Counted from the stretch's first letter, positions 44,396 to 53,722 are shown. The stretch is 64,000 nucleotides of DNA from Parapusillimonas sp013416435 (GCF_052180245.1 NZ_CP197474.1:3720001-3784000), one strand, 5' to 3'. The notes: a model not told the origin generated them from the letters alone. A program made the numbers and translations.

Positions 44396-44507
44396 GGTTC
44401 GCCTGATTGGTGCGCTTGATGCAACACCATGGGTCCGCCGCCGATCCTACCGGTAGGCAAGGCGCAGCCCTAAAATTTTTTCACGCAGCTCAATTCAGGA
44501 GAACCTC

Positions 44508-44846
44508 ATGAAAATCGTCGTCATCGGAGGCACCGGCCTCATCGGCAGCAAAGTAGTCGGCAAACTGGAAGCGCTGGGCCATCGCGTCGTTGCCGCGGCG
44601 CCTGCAACAGGAATCAACACCATCACGGGAGAAGGGCTGGCCGAAGCCATGTCGGGCGCCCACACCGTTGTCGACCTTGCCAACTCTCCTTCGTTCGCTG
44701 ACCAGGAAGTCCTTGAGTTCTTCGAGACCTCCGGCCGCAATCTGCTCGCCGCCGAGATCGCCGCAGGCGTACGGCATCATGTCGCGCTATCTGTCGTCGG
44801 CGCCGAACTCGGTAACGACACCCTGATTCCTGGCTCGGCACCGTGA
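44508..44846 (+). pseudogene. Truncated NmrA/epimerase-like SDR protein
   Basis: 112 residues: an intact N-terminal Rossmann fold start MKIVVIGGTGLIGSKVV and the segment HHVALSVVGAE, after which the frame ends in LGNDTLIPGSAP and a stop. Related atypical SDRs continue for 130-170 more residues with the substrate domain. AGGAGA precedes the ATG, so the 5' end is intact and the 3' part was lost. An epimerase-like partner is typical for ECF41 loci, so this may be a decayed second target gene. Confidence 0.65.
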
Positions 44847-44906
44847 ACTTCGATACCTGGCTTGCTCTGTCGCAGCCATCCAGATAAGCACACCCGGCAA
44901 CACAAC

Positions 44907-45422
44907 ATGGCCACCCTGAAACCGCCTTCCTTATCCTTGCTGGACAAGTATCGCGGGCGCGACACGCAAACGCTGTACTCGGCCACCGTCGTCGTGACGG
45001 GCGGCGATGCCGGCCACGGAAGGGCATCGGGCATCGCACGGTCGGATGACGGCAATCTGTGCGTCCACCTGCGATTGCCCGAAGCGCTTGGCGGACCGGG
45101 TGGAGGCACCAACCCGGAACAGCTCTTCGCCGCCGGATACGCCGCCTGCTTTCATGGAGCGCTCAGCCTGCTCGCGGCGCGGATGGGCATTCCGATTCCA
45201 GGGAGCTCGGTGCAAGTGAAGATCGAATTCAGCCGTGACCCGATGGACGGCCTTTTCGCGCTGGCCGCATACACGAGCATCCGCTTGCCCGGCGTTGAAC
45301 GGGCCATTGCCGAAGAGCTGGTCCGCAATACCGAGCGCTTCTGCCCCTACGCCAAGATGGCGCGGCAAGGTATCACGAACATCGTCGCGCTCGCCCCCTT
45401 GGAGGATACGAACACCCGGTAG
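44907..45422 (+). CDS. Organic hydroperoxide resistance protein (Ohr/OsmC family)
   Basis: 171 residues. The reactive Cys81 (GYAACFHGAL) and resolving Cys146 (RFCPYAKM) are in the right places for Ohr, which reduces organic hydroperoxides with lipoyl or dithiol partners. TNPEQLFAAGYAACF is diagnostic. It is about 30 residues longer than typical Ohr at the N-terminus. It lies between two short-chain dehydrogenase genes on the same strand. Confidence 0.9.
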   Translation: MATLKPPSLSLLDKYRGRDTQTLYSATVVVTGGDAGHGRASGIARSDDGNLCVHLRLPEALGGPGGGTNPEQLFAAGYAACFHGALSLLAARMGIPIPGSSVQVKIEFSRDPMDGLFALAAYTSIRLPGVERAIAEELVRNTERFCPYAKMARQGITNIVALAPLEDTNTR

Positions 45423-45471
45423 CCGGCATCGCAGCAATCCAAATACCATCAACCTTATTCCGAAGAGCACA

Positions 45472-46224
45472 ATGATCCGATTCAAGAACGAAGTCGTATT
45501 GGTGACCGGCGGCGGCGCCGGCATCGGCTTATCGACCGCAATGAAATTTGCCGGCCAGGGCGCCCACGTAGTCATTACCGGGCGCAAGCAGGAAGCGCTG
45601 AAACAGGCCTCGCGCTCCGCATCAGGAATTGACTACATCGTGGCGGACGCAGGCAAGCCCTCAGATGCCGCGCACACCATCGAAGAGACCATCCGCCGAT
45701 ACGGGCGTCTGGACGTGCTGGTCAACAATGCGGGCGCCGGCGCGATCCTGCCCTTGTCCCAGGCCGGCGTTGCTCAAATCAGCGAAATATTCGCCGTGAA
45801 CGTGTTCGGACCATCATTGCTTGCAACCGCCGCTCTTCCCCATCTGAAGCAGTCCGCAGGCAGCATCATCAACGTATCGAGCACCTTTGGACACAAGGCG
45901 GCCGAAGCCCTGTCGCATTACGCAGCCAGCAAAGCCGCGCTGGAGCACATGACTCGATGCTGGGCCCTTGAATTGGCACGCGACGGCATACGCGTGAACG
46001 CCGTCGCTGCCGGTCCGACGGACACCGAGTTCCTGTCCCAAAGAATGAAGCTATCGACGGAACAGGTGGAGAGCGTCAAGGCAAGCGAGCGCGCACGAAT
46101 TCCGCTCGGCAGGCGCGGCCTGCCCGCCGACGTGGCCGGCTGGATCGTTACGCTGGCGTCGCCGGAGGCGGCATGGGTCACGGGACAGGTTTTTACGGTG
46201 GACGGCGGGCTGAGCGTAAGCTGA
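45472..46224 (+). CDS. Short-chain dehydrogenase/reductase
   Basis: 250 residues, classical SDR. The cofactor motif is TGGGAGIG (about 13-20), then NNAG, catalytic Ser (INVSSTF) and Y-x-x-x-K (HYAASKAAL), and the C-terminal VTGQVFTVDGG. Arg in ITGRKQEAL suggests NADP(H) preference. Substrate unknown. 49 nt after ohr. Confidence 0.92.
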   Translation: MIRFKNEVVLVTGGGAGIGLSTAMKFAGQGAHVVITGRKQEALKQASRSASGIDYIVADAGKPSDAAHTIEETIRRYGRLDVLVNNAGAGAILPLSQAGVAQISEIFAVNVFGPSLLATAALPHLKQSAGSIINVSSTFGHKAAEALSHYAASKAALEHMTRCWALELARDGIRVNAVAAGPTDTEFLSQRMKLSTEQVESVKASERARIPLGRRGLPADVAGWIVTLASPEAAWVTGQVFTVDGGLSVS

Positions 46225-46339
46225 CCGGACAACGATTTCTTGATGCATCTTAAGAAAAGGTTAAGCAGAACGCAAAAATTTTCAGCTTGTCACGCCCTGG
46301 CGCTTCCCACATCATCTGATCACTTACTTGGAGGATCTG

Positions 46340-47266
46340 ATGGTGAAAATAATATCCAATACGGGCGGATTCGGCGCCGACGTCATGGACTGCCCGCCGG
46401 GACTGGCGGTGTCGGAAGATGAACTCGAACAGATAACGCGTGCCTGGACCAGGCACTCCGTGCTGTGCTTCCGGACAGTGGACATGACGCCGGAAGAACA
46501 TGTGAACTTCAGCCGTCGGCTCGGTGATCTGCACATCATGAGGCCGCTCAAGTTCAACCTCGATGGCTATCCCGAAGTTTTCGTCGTATCCAACGCGAGC
46601 AAGGCCGATCCGTCCAAACCTGTGGCGGGCAATGCCGAAGGCGATGCGGGGCTTCGTCGGGCCGGTGAAGGGTTTCATACCGACGGCGAAGACAAGGCCA
46701 TTCCGAACGGCGGCTCCTTCCTCTATGCCAGACAAGTGCCTCCCGAACGCGGCGACACGCTCTTTGTGGATATGTACAGCGTCTATGAGGCATTGCCCAG
46801 CGGGATCAAGGAGCTCATTGCAGGCCGTCGTGCTCGTTACAGCCGTATCGATTTGCATGCGACCCATTACCCGCTGATGGCGCCGCTTACAGAGGAAGAA
46901 AAACGCGAGCGTCCCGACGTCTACCATCCCTTGACGCGACAGCACCCGCTCAGCGGCCGCACATCGCTCTACATCGGGCGCTGGGCATGCGATATCGAAG
47001 GCTTGCCCGTCGATGAGAGCAAGGAACTGATTACCTTTCTCCAGGACTTCGCCAAGCAGCCGCAGTTCATTTACACCCACAAATGGGCGCCTGGCGACGC
47101 AGTGCTATGGGACAACCGCTGCACACAACACTGCGCCACCGGCTTTGATGACGCAAAGTACGTCAGGACGATGCACAGAACCACACTGGAAGGCGAGCTG
47201 CCGATCATGGCCCGCTCCAGCGCCGGCATACACGCAGCGGTGTTCAATGAATATTCGGTTTCTTGA
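46340..47266 (+). CDS. TauD/TfdA-family Fe(II)/2-oxoglutarate dioxygenase
   Basis: 308 residues. The iron triad is H113-x-D115 (GFHTDGED) and H264 (NRCTQHCATG), with R276 or R280 for 2-oxoglutarate. RAWTRHSVLCFR and the DNR-TQH block are typical. It hydroxylates a carbon next to a heteroatom, leading to C-S, C-O or C-N cleavage; substrate unknown. ATG 46340 follows GGAGG; the TTG at 46328 was rejected. Its 3' end overlaps the following LysR gene by 20 nt. Confidence 0.9.
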   Translation: MVKIISNTGGFGADVMDCPPGLAVSEDELEQITRAWTRHSVLCFRTVDMTPEEHVNFSRRLGDLHIMRPLKFNLDGYPEVFVVSNASKADPSKPVAGNAEGDAGLRRAGEGFHTDGEDKAIPNGGSFLYARQVPPERGDTLFVDMYSVYEALPSGIKELIAGRRARYSRIDLHATHYPLMAPLTEEEKRERPDVYHPLTRQHPLSGRTSLYIGRWACDIEGLPVDESKELITFLQDFAKQPQFIYTHKWAPGDAVLWDNRCTQHCATGFDDAKYVRTMHRTTLEGELPIMARSSAGIHAAVFNEYSVS

Positions 47267-48167
47267 AACGGCACTGTGGCTGGCCAAGCTTAAAAGCATC
47301 AAGGCCACAGCCGAAAAGCTTTGCCTGACGCAGGCCGCCGTATCAAGCCGGATTTCCAACCTTGAGCAGGACCTGGGCGTCTGCCTGTTTGTGCGTGGAG
47401 GCGATGGCTTTGAGCCCACCTCCGCCGGCGTGACGTTCCTCGAGCATGCGCAGCGCATCGTGGATGCCCACCAGTCTTTACGCGCCTCCATGCTTGACCC
47501 GAGCAAACTGGTAGGGTCTTTGAGAATCGGCATGACCAGCACGCTGATTCCGACGATCCTGCCCGAACTTGTCGACACGCTGCGACGGGACTATCCGAGC
47601 ATCTCAATCAGTCTGAAGACGGAGCTGACCGAGAAGCTGCTCAAGGAGCTTGAGATCGGCCGAGTCGATCTCGTCCTGGGTGCCGACAGCGAAGCCGTAC
47701 ACGAACGGTTCGAAATCGTGCCGCTGTGTGCTTTTTCGATGACGTTCGTGGCGAGCCCCAGGCTGAAGCTGGAATTCACTGATGCGGCGCTTCCCGAAGA
47801 GCTCGCCCGGCACCCCATCATCGGCTATCCGCCGGGAACCCGTTCGCAGCTTCGCATAGACCACTATTTCGAGAACTGCGGCGTGCGCCCGCAGATCATC
47901 CATGTGTCGAATGCCGTCCCCACGAATCTGCAACTTGCCACGTCCGGCATCGGGATCGCAGTCGTCCCCGAAGCCATCGTGCAGCGGGAGATCGCATCCG
48001 GCGAACTCCTTCCCATCAAGTTGAAACGACCCTTCGTATCGGTGAACTACCAGGCTGTATTCCTGCGCGACCAAGGCCAGGGCCTGGCAAGGGCGGTTGC
48101 CGCCTTGGCTCGCGACGTCGCGAGCGACTACTGCGAATCGGTCGACAAAAGAATTGCCTGGCAATAA
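47247..48167 (+). CDS. LysR-family transcriptional regulator
   Basis: 306 residues, normal LysR length. N-terminal HTH with FLETALWLAKLKSIKATAEKL and TQAAVSSRISNLEQDLG, then a periplasmic-binding-like effector domain (about 90-300). ATG 47247 gives the canonical start and overlaps the dioxygenase gene by 20 nt, in another frame. Being embedded co-directionally in the cluster, it likely controls the dioxygenase-hydrolase-RraA-Bug set. Confidence 0.92.
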   Translation: MNIRFLETALWLAKLKSIKATAEKLCLTQAAVSSRISNLEQDLGVCLFVRGGDGFEPTSAGVTFLEHAQRIVDAHQSLRASMLDPSKLVGSLRIGMTSTLIPTILPELVDTLRRDYPSISISLKTELTEKLLKELEIGRVDLVLGADSEAVHERFEIVPLCAFSMTFVASPRLKLEFTDAALPEELARHPIIGYPPGTRSQLRIDHYFENCGVRPQIIHVSNAVPTNLQLATSGIGIAVVPEAIVQREIASGELLPIKLKRPFVSVNYQAVFLRDQGQGLARAVAALARDVASDYCESVDKRIAWQ

Positions 48168-48181
48168 AGGAGAAAAAGCTA

Positions 48182-49000
48182 GTGAAAATTTCCGTCATTC
48201 AAATGAATTCCGTCTCGGATAAAGCGGCGAATCTCGCAAAAGCCGAGAGGCTGACGCGCAGCGCCGTGACGCAGGATTCCCCCGACATGATCGTGTTTCC
48301 CGAACACTTCGATTGGGCGGGTGGCAGTACGCAAGAGAAGGTCGCCGCCGGCGAGCCCGAGGCCGACGGCCCCGCATACAGGTTTTGCGCGCGCATGGCA
48401 GCCGAATACGGCATCTACGTCCATTCGGGCAGCTTCTACGAGAAGGTCCCCCATCAGGAGCGCGTATTCAACACGACAGTCGTGTTCGATCCCCACGGCA
48501 AAGAGCTTGCGCGGTATCGGAAGATGCACATGTTCGACATATTCACGCCTGATGGACTGCGCTACGGCGAATCCGATGCAGTGGCAGCGGGCTCCGAGGT
48601 CAGCACCGCCGACGTGGGCGACTTCCGCCTTGGCTTGGCCATATGCTATGACCTCCGATTTCCCGAGCTTTTCCAACAGCTCGTTGGCCGGGGCGCCAAC
48701 GTCATCATGCTGCCCGCGGCATTCACCCTGCAGACCGGCAAAGATCACTGGGAAGTGCTATGCCGGGCTCGCGCCATCGAGACGCAAAGCTACGTCGTGG
48801 CCTGCGGCTCGCACGGACCGTTCAGGCAGAACGGCGAGACGCGATACACCTACGGGCATTCGCTGATCGTGGACCCATGGGGCCATGTCATCGCCAAGTG
48901 TTCCGACGGCGACGGCTTTGCCACCGCTCGCCTGGATATCCAGCTGATCGATAAAGTCCGCAAGGAAATTCCCATCGCCAAACAAAAGGTGCTTCAGTGA
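48182..49000 (+). CDS. Carbon-nitrogen hydrolase (nitrilase superfamily)
   Basis: 272 residues. The Glu-Lys-Cys triad is E41 (VFPEHFD), K114 (RKMHMFD) and C155 (ICYDLRFPELF). The KMHMFD and CYDLRFP blocks resemble omega-amidase/Nit2-type amidases more than true nitrilases. It hydrolyses an amide, probably of a dicarboxylate monoamide. The start is GTG 48182, with AAAGGAG upstream. The stop overlaps the GTG of the next gene. Confidence 0.92.
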   Translation: MKISVIQMNSVSDKAANLAKAERLTRSAVTQDSPDMIVFPEHFDWAGGSTQEKVAAGEPEADGPAYRFCARMAAEYGIYVHSGSFYEKVPHQERVFNTTVVFDPHGKELARYRKMHMFDIFTPDGLRYGESDAVAAGSEVSTADVGDFRLGLAICYDLRFPELFQQLVGRGANVIMLPAAFTLQTGKDHWEVLCRARAIETQSYVVACGSHGPFRQNGETRYTYGHSLIVDPWGHVIAKCSDGDGFATARLDIQLIDKVRKEIPIAKQKVLQ

Positions 49001-49662
49001 AAAAATTCATCCTGGAACCCATGCCGGCCGCCCTGGAGACAAAGTATGTCGACATGCTGTCGGCGGTGCAGACGGCCACCGTCGGCCACTTTCGCCACTG
49101 GGGGTTCATGGCTCCCGACATCAAGCCGATCAATCATACGCGCAAGATCATCGGCACCGCAGTGACCTTGTCGCTACCCGGCCAGGACTCCACCCTGCTG
49201 CATCACGCCCTGACGCTGCTGCGACCAGGCGATGTATTGGTCATCGACCGCCTGGGCGATCAAAAGCATGCCTGCCTGGGCGGCGGTGTGGCGCTTGGCG
49301 CTGTGCTGGCAGGCGCTGTGGGCGCCATTGTGGATGGCATGTGCACAGACCCCTCGGAGCTTGAGGAACTGGACTTCCCCGTCTGGGCGCGGGGCGTATC
49401 GCCCATTACCACCCGAATCTACAACATCGGCGGGCAACTGAACAAACCTGTGGCATGCGGCGGCGCCGTCGTCTGCCCGGGCGACATCATCCTGGCTGAC
49501 GAAAACGGCGTGCTTGCCATTCCCCGAGCCGAAGTCGCCGAAGTGTCCGAAATGGCCATGGAAAAACAGGCCCGGGGCGACAAGAACGGCGAGCGGATGC
49601 GGGGCGGCGAACGGCTCGGCAATCTGTCCGGGGCGAGCAAGCATGTCCTTGAAGCAGCATAA
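48997..49662 (+). CDS. RraA-like / 4-hydroxy-4-methyl-2-oxoglutarate aldolase-family protein
   Basis: 221 residues. Family features are the GGGVALGAVLAGAVGAIVDGMCTDPSELEEL region, where a D-x4-D-type site binds metal, and GDIILADENGVLAIP. Relatives are class II pyruvate aldolases (HMG/CHA aldolase) or oxaloacetate decarboxylases. GTG 48997 overlaps the hydrolase stop (GTGA), so translation is coupled. It probably performs a late carbon-carbon cleavage in the cluster's pathway (inference). Confidence 0.85.
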   Translation: MKKFILEPMPAALETKYVDMLSAVQTATVGHFRHWGFMAPDIKPINHTRKIIGTAVTLSLPGQDSTLLHHALTLLRPGDVLVIDRLGDQKHACLGGGVALGAVLAGAVGAIVDGMCTDPSELEELDFPVWARGVSPITTRIYNIGGQLNKPVACGGAVVCPGDIILADENGVLAIPRAEVAEVSEMAMEKQARGDKNGERMRGGERLGNLSGASKHVLEAA

Positions 49663-49690
49663 CAAATAGAACGATTATGGAGAATCCATT

Positions 49691-50668
49691 ATGAAACTAC
49701 GCAAAGCCCTCGTCGCTGGACTGGCTCTCAGCTGTCTGGCGTTAACCACAACGTTCGCCCACGCGGCATGGCCCGAGCGCCCGATCAAGATCGTAGTGCC
49801 ATTTCCGCCTGGCAACTCTTCCGACGTTTCAATGCGCTTGTTGGCGGAACTGCTCTCGCCGCGTCTGGGCCAGCCCGTCGTGGTCGAAAACAAAGTCGGT
49901 GCCGGCGGCACCATCGGCACGGGCTTTGCAGCCAAACAGCCGCCCGATGGCTATACCTTGGCCATGGGCTCGACGGGTCCGCTGTCAATCGGGCCAACAT
50001 TGCGCCCGGAGACGATGACCTATGATCCCCTGAACGATCTGGAACCCATAGCCGCGATTGCCTGGGCTCCGCAAGTGATGGTGGTCCGTCCCGATGAGCC
50101 CTTCGATACGGTGGCGGGTCTTATCAAACACACCAAAGAACAAGGGCAGGGTCTTCGTTATGGCTCTTCCGGAGTGGGAACGACGCCGCACCTGGTCATC
50201 TCCAAGTTTCTGCACGATGCGGGCATTTCGGGAATGCATATCCCATACAAAGGCGGGATGCAAAGCCTTACGGACCTGATCGGCGGACAGGTGGACTTCA
50301 TGTCCGATAACGTCCCGGTGTTCGCCTCCGCCCTACAGGGCAAACGTGTCAAGCCCATCGGCGTCACATCCGCCGAGCGTATTCCGAGCCTGCCCGAAGT
50401 ACCGACCCTTGCCGAACAAGGCATCAAGGACTTCAGCATGCAGGGCTGGATTCTTTTAGTGGCACCCGCCGGCGTGCCCGACGAAGCCAAGCACCGCCTT
50501 GAAAAAGAAGTTGCGGCAGTGATGCGGGAAAAGGAAATGCGCGAGCGCTTACTCGGCTTCGGCCTGGTGCCAATGAACATGCCGCAGGCGCAGATCCCCG
50601 CGTTCTTGAAAGACGAGGCACGCAAGTGGAAGGAAGTTGTCGAGCTTTCCGGGGCGAAGAAGAACTGA
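49691..50668 (+). CDS. Bug-family tripartite tricarboxylate transporter substrate-binding protein
   Basis: 325 residues with a Sec signal (LVAGLALSCLALTTTFAHA, mature from AWPERPIK). Bug motifs: WPERPIKIVVPFPPGNSSD, GAGGTIGTGFAAKQPPDGYT, HIPYKGGMQSLTDLIGGQVD and AGVPDEAKHRLEKEV. It binds carboxylates or related ligands in the periplasm; no TctA/TctB membrane genes lie nearby, which is common for Bug proteins in this family of bacteria. Last gene of the dioxygenase cluster, 28 nt after the RraA-like gene. Confidence 0.93.
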   Translation: MKLRKALVAGLALSCLALTTTFAHAAWPERPIKIVVPFPPGNSSDVSMRLLAELLSPRLGQPVVVENKVGAGGTIGTGFAAKQPPDGYTLAMGSTGPLSIGPTLRPETMTYDPLNDLEPIAAIAWAPQVMVVRPDEPFDTVAGLIKHTKEQGQGLRYGSSGVGTTPHLVISKFLHDAGISGMHIPYKGGMQSLTDLIGGQVDFMSDNVPVFASALQGKRVKPIGVTSAERIPSLPEVPTLAEQGIKDFSMQGWILLVAPAGVPDEAKHRLEKEVAAVMREKEMRERLLGFGLVPMNMPQAQIPAFLKDEARKWKEVVELSGAKKN

Positions 50669-50769
50669 CGATATATCAGCCTGGAAATCAAGCTCAACAC
50701 CGCTACGTTCCGGATTGAATAGGGATATCATCTGCAAACATCAGATGGCCATACTGACGGAAAACATGC

Positions 50770-51417
50770 ATGCTGAGCTTTATCACTGATCTGGTACTTC
50801 ATCTCGACACACACTTGGCGACGCTGGCCGCAAACCACGCCGTACTCGTCTACCTAGTCATATTCTGCGTGATCTTCGTGGAAACCGGCGTGGTGGTGGC
50901 GCCTTTTCTTCCCGGCGACTCCCTGCTGTTCATCGCGGGCACCCTGGCCGCCCAGCAAATCCTTGATGCGGCGATTCTGGTCCCCATACTGCTCGTTGCT
51001 GCAATTGCCGGCGACACCTTGAATTACGCGGTGGGCAGCGTAATGCGCAGACGCACCATCGACACGAAGCGGCTACGCATATTGAAACCCGAGCATCTCG
51101 CCCGGACCACGCTTTTCTTTGAGCGGCACGGCAGCAAGACCATTGTGCTCGCCCGCTTCGTTCCCATCGTGCGGACGCTGGCGCCTTTCGTTGCGGCGCT
51201 CGGACGAATGGAGTACGGCACCTTCCTGAAGTACAACATCATCGGCGCTTTCATCTGGGTATTTTCGCTGGTGGGCGCGGGCTACATGCTCGGCAACCTG
51301 CCGCTCGTCAGTGAAAATCTCAATGCCGTCGTGCTGGGCATCGTGCTGCTGTCGCTGCTGCCGACGCTCATAGGCAAGTTCGGGCGAACGGCCGGGCCGG
51401 CCCGCAAAGAAAGATGA
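50770..51417 (+). CDS. DedA-family membrane protein
   Basis: 215 residues. DedA/SNARE-associated motifs: FVETGVVVAPFLPGDSLLFIAG and FFERHGSKTIVLARFVPIVRTLAPFVAGLGR-like (here FVAALGR), with re-entrant helices and a conserved G-x-x-x-Y. DedA proteins act in membrane homeostasis, some as undecaprenyl-phosphate flippases. It is convergent with the MocR gene 10 nt downstream. Confidence 0.93.
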   Translation: MLSFITDLVLHLDTHLATLAANHAVLVYLVIFCVIFVETGVVVAPFLPGDSLLFIAGTLAAQQILDAAILVPILLVAAIAGDTLNYAVGSVMRRRTIDTKRLRILKPEHLARTTLFFERHGSKTIVLARFVPIVRTLAPFVAALGRMEYGTFLKYNIIGAFIWVFSLVGAGYMLGNLPLVSENLNAVVLGIVLLSLLPTLIGKFGRTAGPARKER

Positions 51418-51427
51418 TCCAATGATG

Positions 51428-52921
51428 CTACGCCCGCCCGATCGTCGATAGGACGGCCGTCAATTGCTTGATTGCCGCCTCCACGCGAGGCCGATCAAAG
51501 TCGCCCAGGCCCAGAATCAAACCCGGACGCCCCTTTCCGTCCGAAAACATAGGGGACACCGGCCGCACTGCAACGCCCGCCGCAAGCAAGGCCGCCACGA
51601 TGGCGCGATCGTCAACACGCCGGGCCAGCCAGAGAACCACGTGCATGCCCTGGTCGCTGGGCTGAAGCCAAGCGAGATCGCGCGGAACAAGGCGGTCGAT
51701 CATTTCGATCAATTGCTCCCGCCGCTCTGCGTAGACGCCCCGGATGCGGCGCACATGCCGATCCAGGTACCCTTCATTGATGAAGGCGGCAAGCACATGC
51801 TGGTCGAAACTGGGAGGATGGCGATCCATCAATACCCGCGCTCCGCAAAATGCGGCTTCCAGCCCTTCGGGGACCACCGCATAACCGAGCCGCAGCGAAG
51901 GGAACAGGATCTTGCTGAACGTCCCCAGATAGACGACGCGGCCAGCGTCCATACCCTGCAAGGATGGAAAGGGATGGCCGGCATAACGCAGTTCGCTGTC
52001 ATAGTCGTCCTCCACGATCCATGCGTCATGCTTTCCCGCCCAATCCAGCAATGCATTGCGCCGCGCCATGCTCATCGGCATACCAAGCGGATATTGATGG
52101 GAAGGAGTGACGAATGCCGCACGGGCCTGCCCGGCGGCCGCAATGCCCGACTCGACCATGATGCCTTCGGCATCAACCGGCACTCGAATTACACGGGCTC
52201 CCCGGGCTACATGTTCCAGAATGGCCGTAATGCCGCGGTAGGCGGGATCCTCGACCCAGACCTCATCGCCGTCCTCGAACAGGATTTGGCAGCATAGATA
52301 CAGCGCCTGCTGAATACCGCTGGTAATGATGATTTGGTCAGGGCTGCAACGCACCGATCGCGAACGGCGCACGTAATCCGCCACGGCTTCCCGCAGCACT
52401 CGTACACCTTGCGGCTCGCCATAGCCCGCCGGCGCGCCCTTCCCGCGTGCGCGGATCCGGTTTCCAAGCTTGCGCCACGCCTCGCCAGGCTGCGCGGATC
52501 CAACAGGGACGGATACGGCGAACGGCACATGCGGCAACGGGTTGAATTCCTGCGCGACTTTCGCAAGCGCAACCGCGCGAGCCGACAAAGACAGCGGCTG
52601 CGCAATGGCGGCGTGCCTTCCCCGGCCGCCCTCCCCTTGAGGCGGAGCAGCCAGCGAATTCGCGACCCGGGTTCCGACCCTCTGCTGCGTTTCCAGGACG
52701 CCCTCTGCCAGCAGCTGTTCGAACGCTTCGATGACCGTACCCCGCGCAATGTCCAGCGATTGCGCCAGAGCCCGCGAAGAGGGCAAGGAATCACCCGGCA
52801 GCAGGTCGCCCTTGCGCACGGCCTCGCGCAGTGCTTGGGCAAGCTGGCGGCCAAGCCGGCCGCCGGCCCTGTCCAGCATGCCAATCGACGGAATGTCCAC
52901 TACCCTGGGCTTGCGTGCCAT
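51428..52921 (-). CDS. MocR/PdxR-type transcriptional regulator
   Basis: 497 residues. Winged helix (about 22-90: LPSSRALAQSLDIARGTVIEAFEQLLAEG), a Gly/Arg linker (about 95-105) and an aminotransferase-like domain with PLP Lys in YLGTFSKILFPSLRLGY (about residue 335). PSHQYPLGMPMS is typical of PdxR-like members. The likely target is the divergent PaiB-type gene (106 bp gap), or B6-linked genes elsewhere. Confidence 0.92.
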   Translation of the reverse strand: MARKPRVVDIPSIGMLDRAGGRLGRQLAQALREAVRKGDLLPGDSLPSSRALAQSLDIARGTVIEAFEQLLAEGVLETQQRVGTRVANSLAAPPQGEGGRGRHAAIAQPLSLSARAVALAKVAQEFNPLPHVPFAVSVPVGSAQPGEAWRKLGNRIRARGKGAPAGYGEPQGVRVLREAVADYVRRSRSVRCSPDQIIITSGIQQALYLCCQILFEDGDEVWVEDPAYRGITAILEHVARGARVIRVPVDAEGIMVESGIAAAGQARAAFVTPSHQYPLGMPMSMARRNALLDWAGKHDAWIVEDDYDSELRYAGHPFPSLQGMDAGRVVYLGTFSKILFPSLRLGYAVVPEGLEAAFCGARVLMDRHPPSFDQHVLAAFINEGYLDRHVRRIRGVYAERREQLIEMIDRLVPRDLAWLQPSDQGMHVVLWLARRVDDRAIVAALLAAGVAVRPVSPMFSDGKGRPGLILGLGDFDRPRVEAAIKQLTAVLSTIGRA

Positions 52922-53027
52922 TCTGGTTTAAGTAAATTGCTCGATTCTGGCTCTACATGATAAGCCAGATAACAAGGATAATTGCACGAACCCATTTACC
53001 CGAGCCCATCGCCACGGAGCCTTTCCC

Positions 53028-53666
53028 ATGTACGTGCCCCAACACTTCGATGAATCACGCACCGATGTGCTTCACGATCTGATCTCCAAACATCCCTTTG
53101 GAATGCTCGTCACGCATGGCAAAGCCGGCCTGGATGCCAACCACTTGCCGTTCGAGCTCGATCCCGCCGGTGGCAAGCACGGAATACTCCACTGCCACGT
53201 AGCCCGGAACAATCCGATATGGCAGGACCTTGGCAATGGCGATGAGGTATTGGCGGTGTTTCGCGCGGGCGATGCCTACGTTTCTCCGCAGTGGTACCCC
53301 AGCAAACATGAACTTCATAAGCAAGTCCCCACCTGGAACTACATCGTGGCGCATGCCCACGGCCGGGCAACGATTCGCGACGACGAACGCTACGTCCGCG
53401 GCGTCGTCGCGCGCCTGACCCGTGTGCACGAAGCGTCCCAGCCCACCCCCTGGAAAATGACGGACGCGCCGAAGGACTATATCGACACGATGCTCAAAGC
53501 CATTGTCGGCATCGAGATAGAAATCACCAGGTTGGTGGGCAAGGCCAAGCTCAGCCAGAACAAGGAAGTCCGCGACATCCAGGGCGCGGGCAACGCACTG
53601 CTCGCCAACGGCGAACGCTTGATCGGCGGGGCGATGATCGCCGCAGCCGCCGCAAAAACCGAATGA
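53028..53666 (+). CDS. PaiB-family FMN-binding protein
   Basis: 212 residues. Split-barrel FMN-binding fold with MYVPQHFDE start, PFGMLVTH, HVARNNPIW, YVSPQWYPSK and VPTWNYIVAHAHG, all PaiB signatures. PaiB proteins repress sporulation or protease genes in Bacillus and are of unclear function in proteobacteria, often paired with MocR regulators as here. Confidence 0.93.
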   Translation: MYVPQHFDESRTDVLHDLISKHPFGMLVTHGKAGLDANHLPFELDPAGGKHGILHCHVARNNPIWQDLGNGDEVLAVFRAGDAYVSPQWYPSKHELHKQVPTWNYIVAHAHGRATIRDDERYVRGVVARLTRVHEASQPTPWKMTDAPKDYIDTMLKAIVGIEIEITRLVGKAKLSQNKEVRDIQGAGNALLANGERLIGGAMIAAAAAKTE

Positions 53667-53677
53667 GCCGCCTGGAT

Positions 53678-53707
53678 GGGGTCAGACCCCGTACGGGGTC
53701 TGACCCC
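53678..53707. repeat. Palindromic repeat between convergent PaiB and TonB-receptor genes
   Basis: A single perfect copy with centre GTAC, 11 nt after one stop codon and 15 nt before the other. It is the only copy right of position 39,646. Confidence 0.95.
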
Positions 53708-53722
53708 GGGGATCACCGCGCA

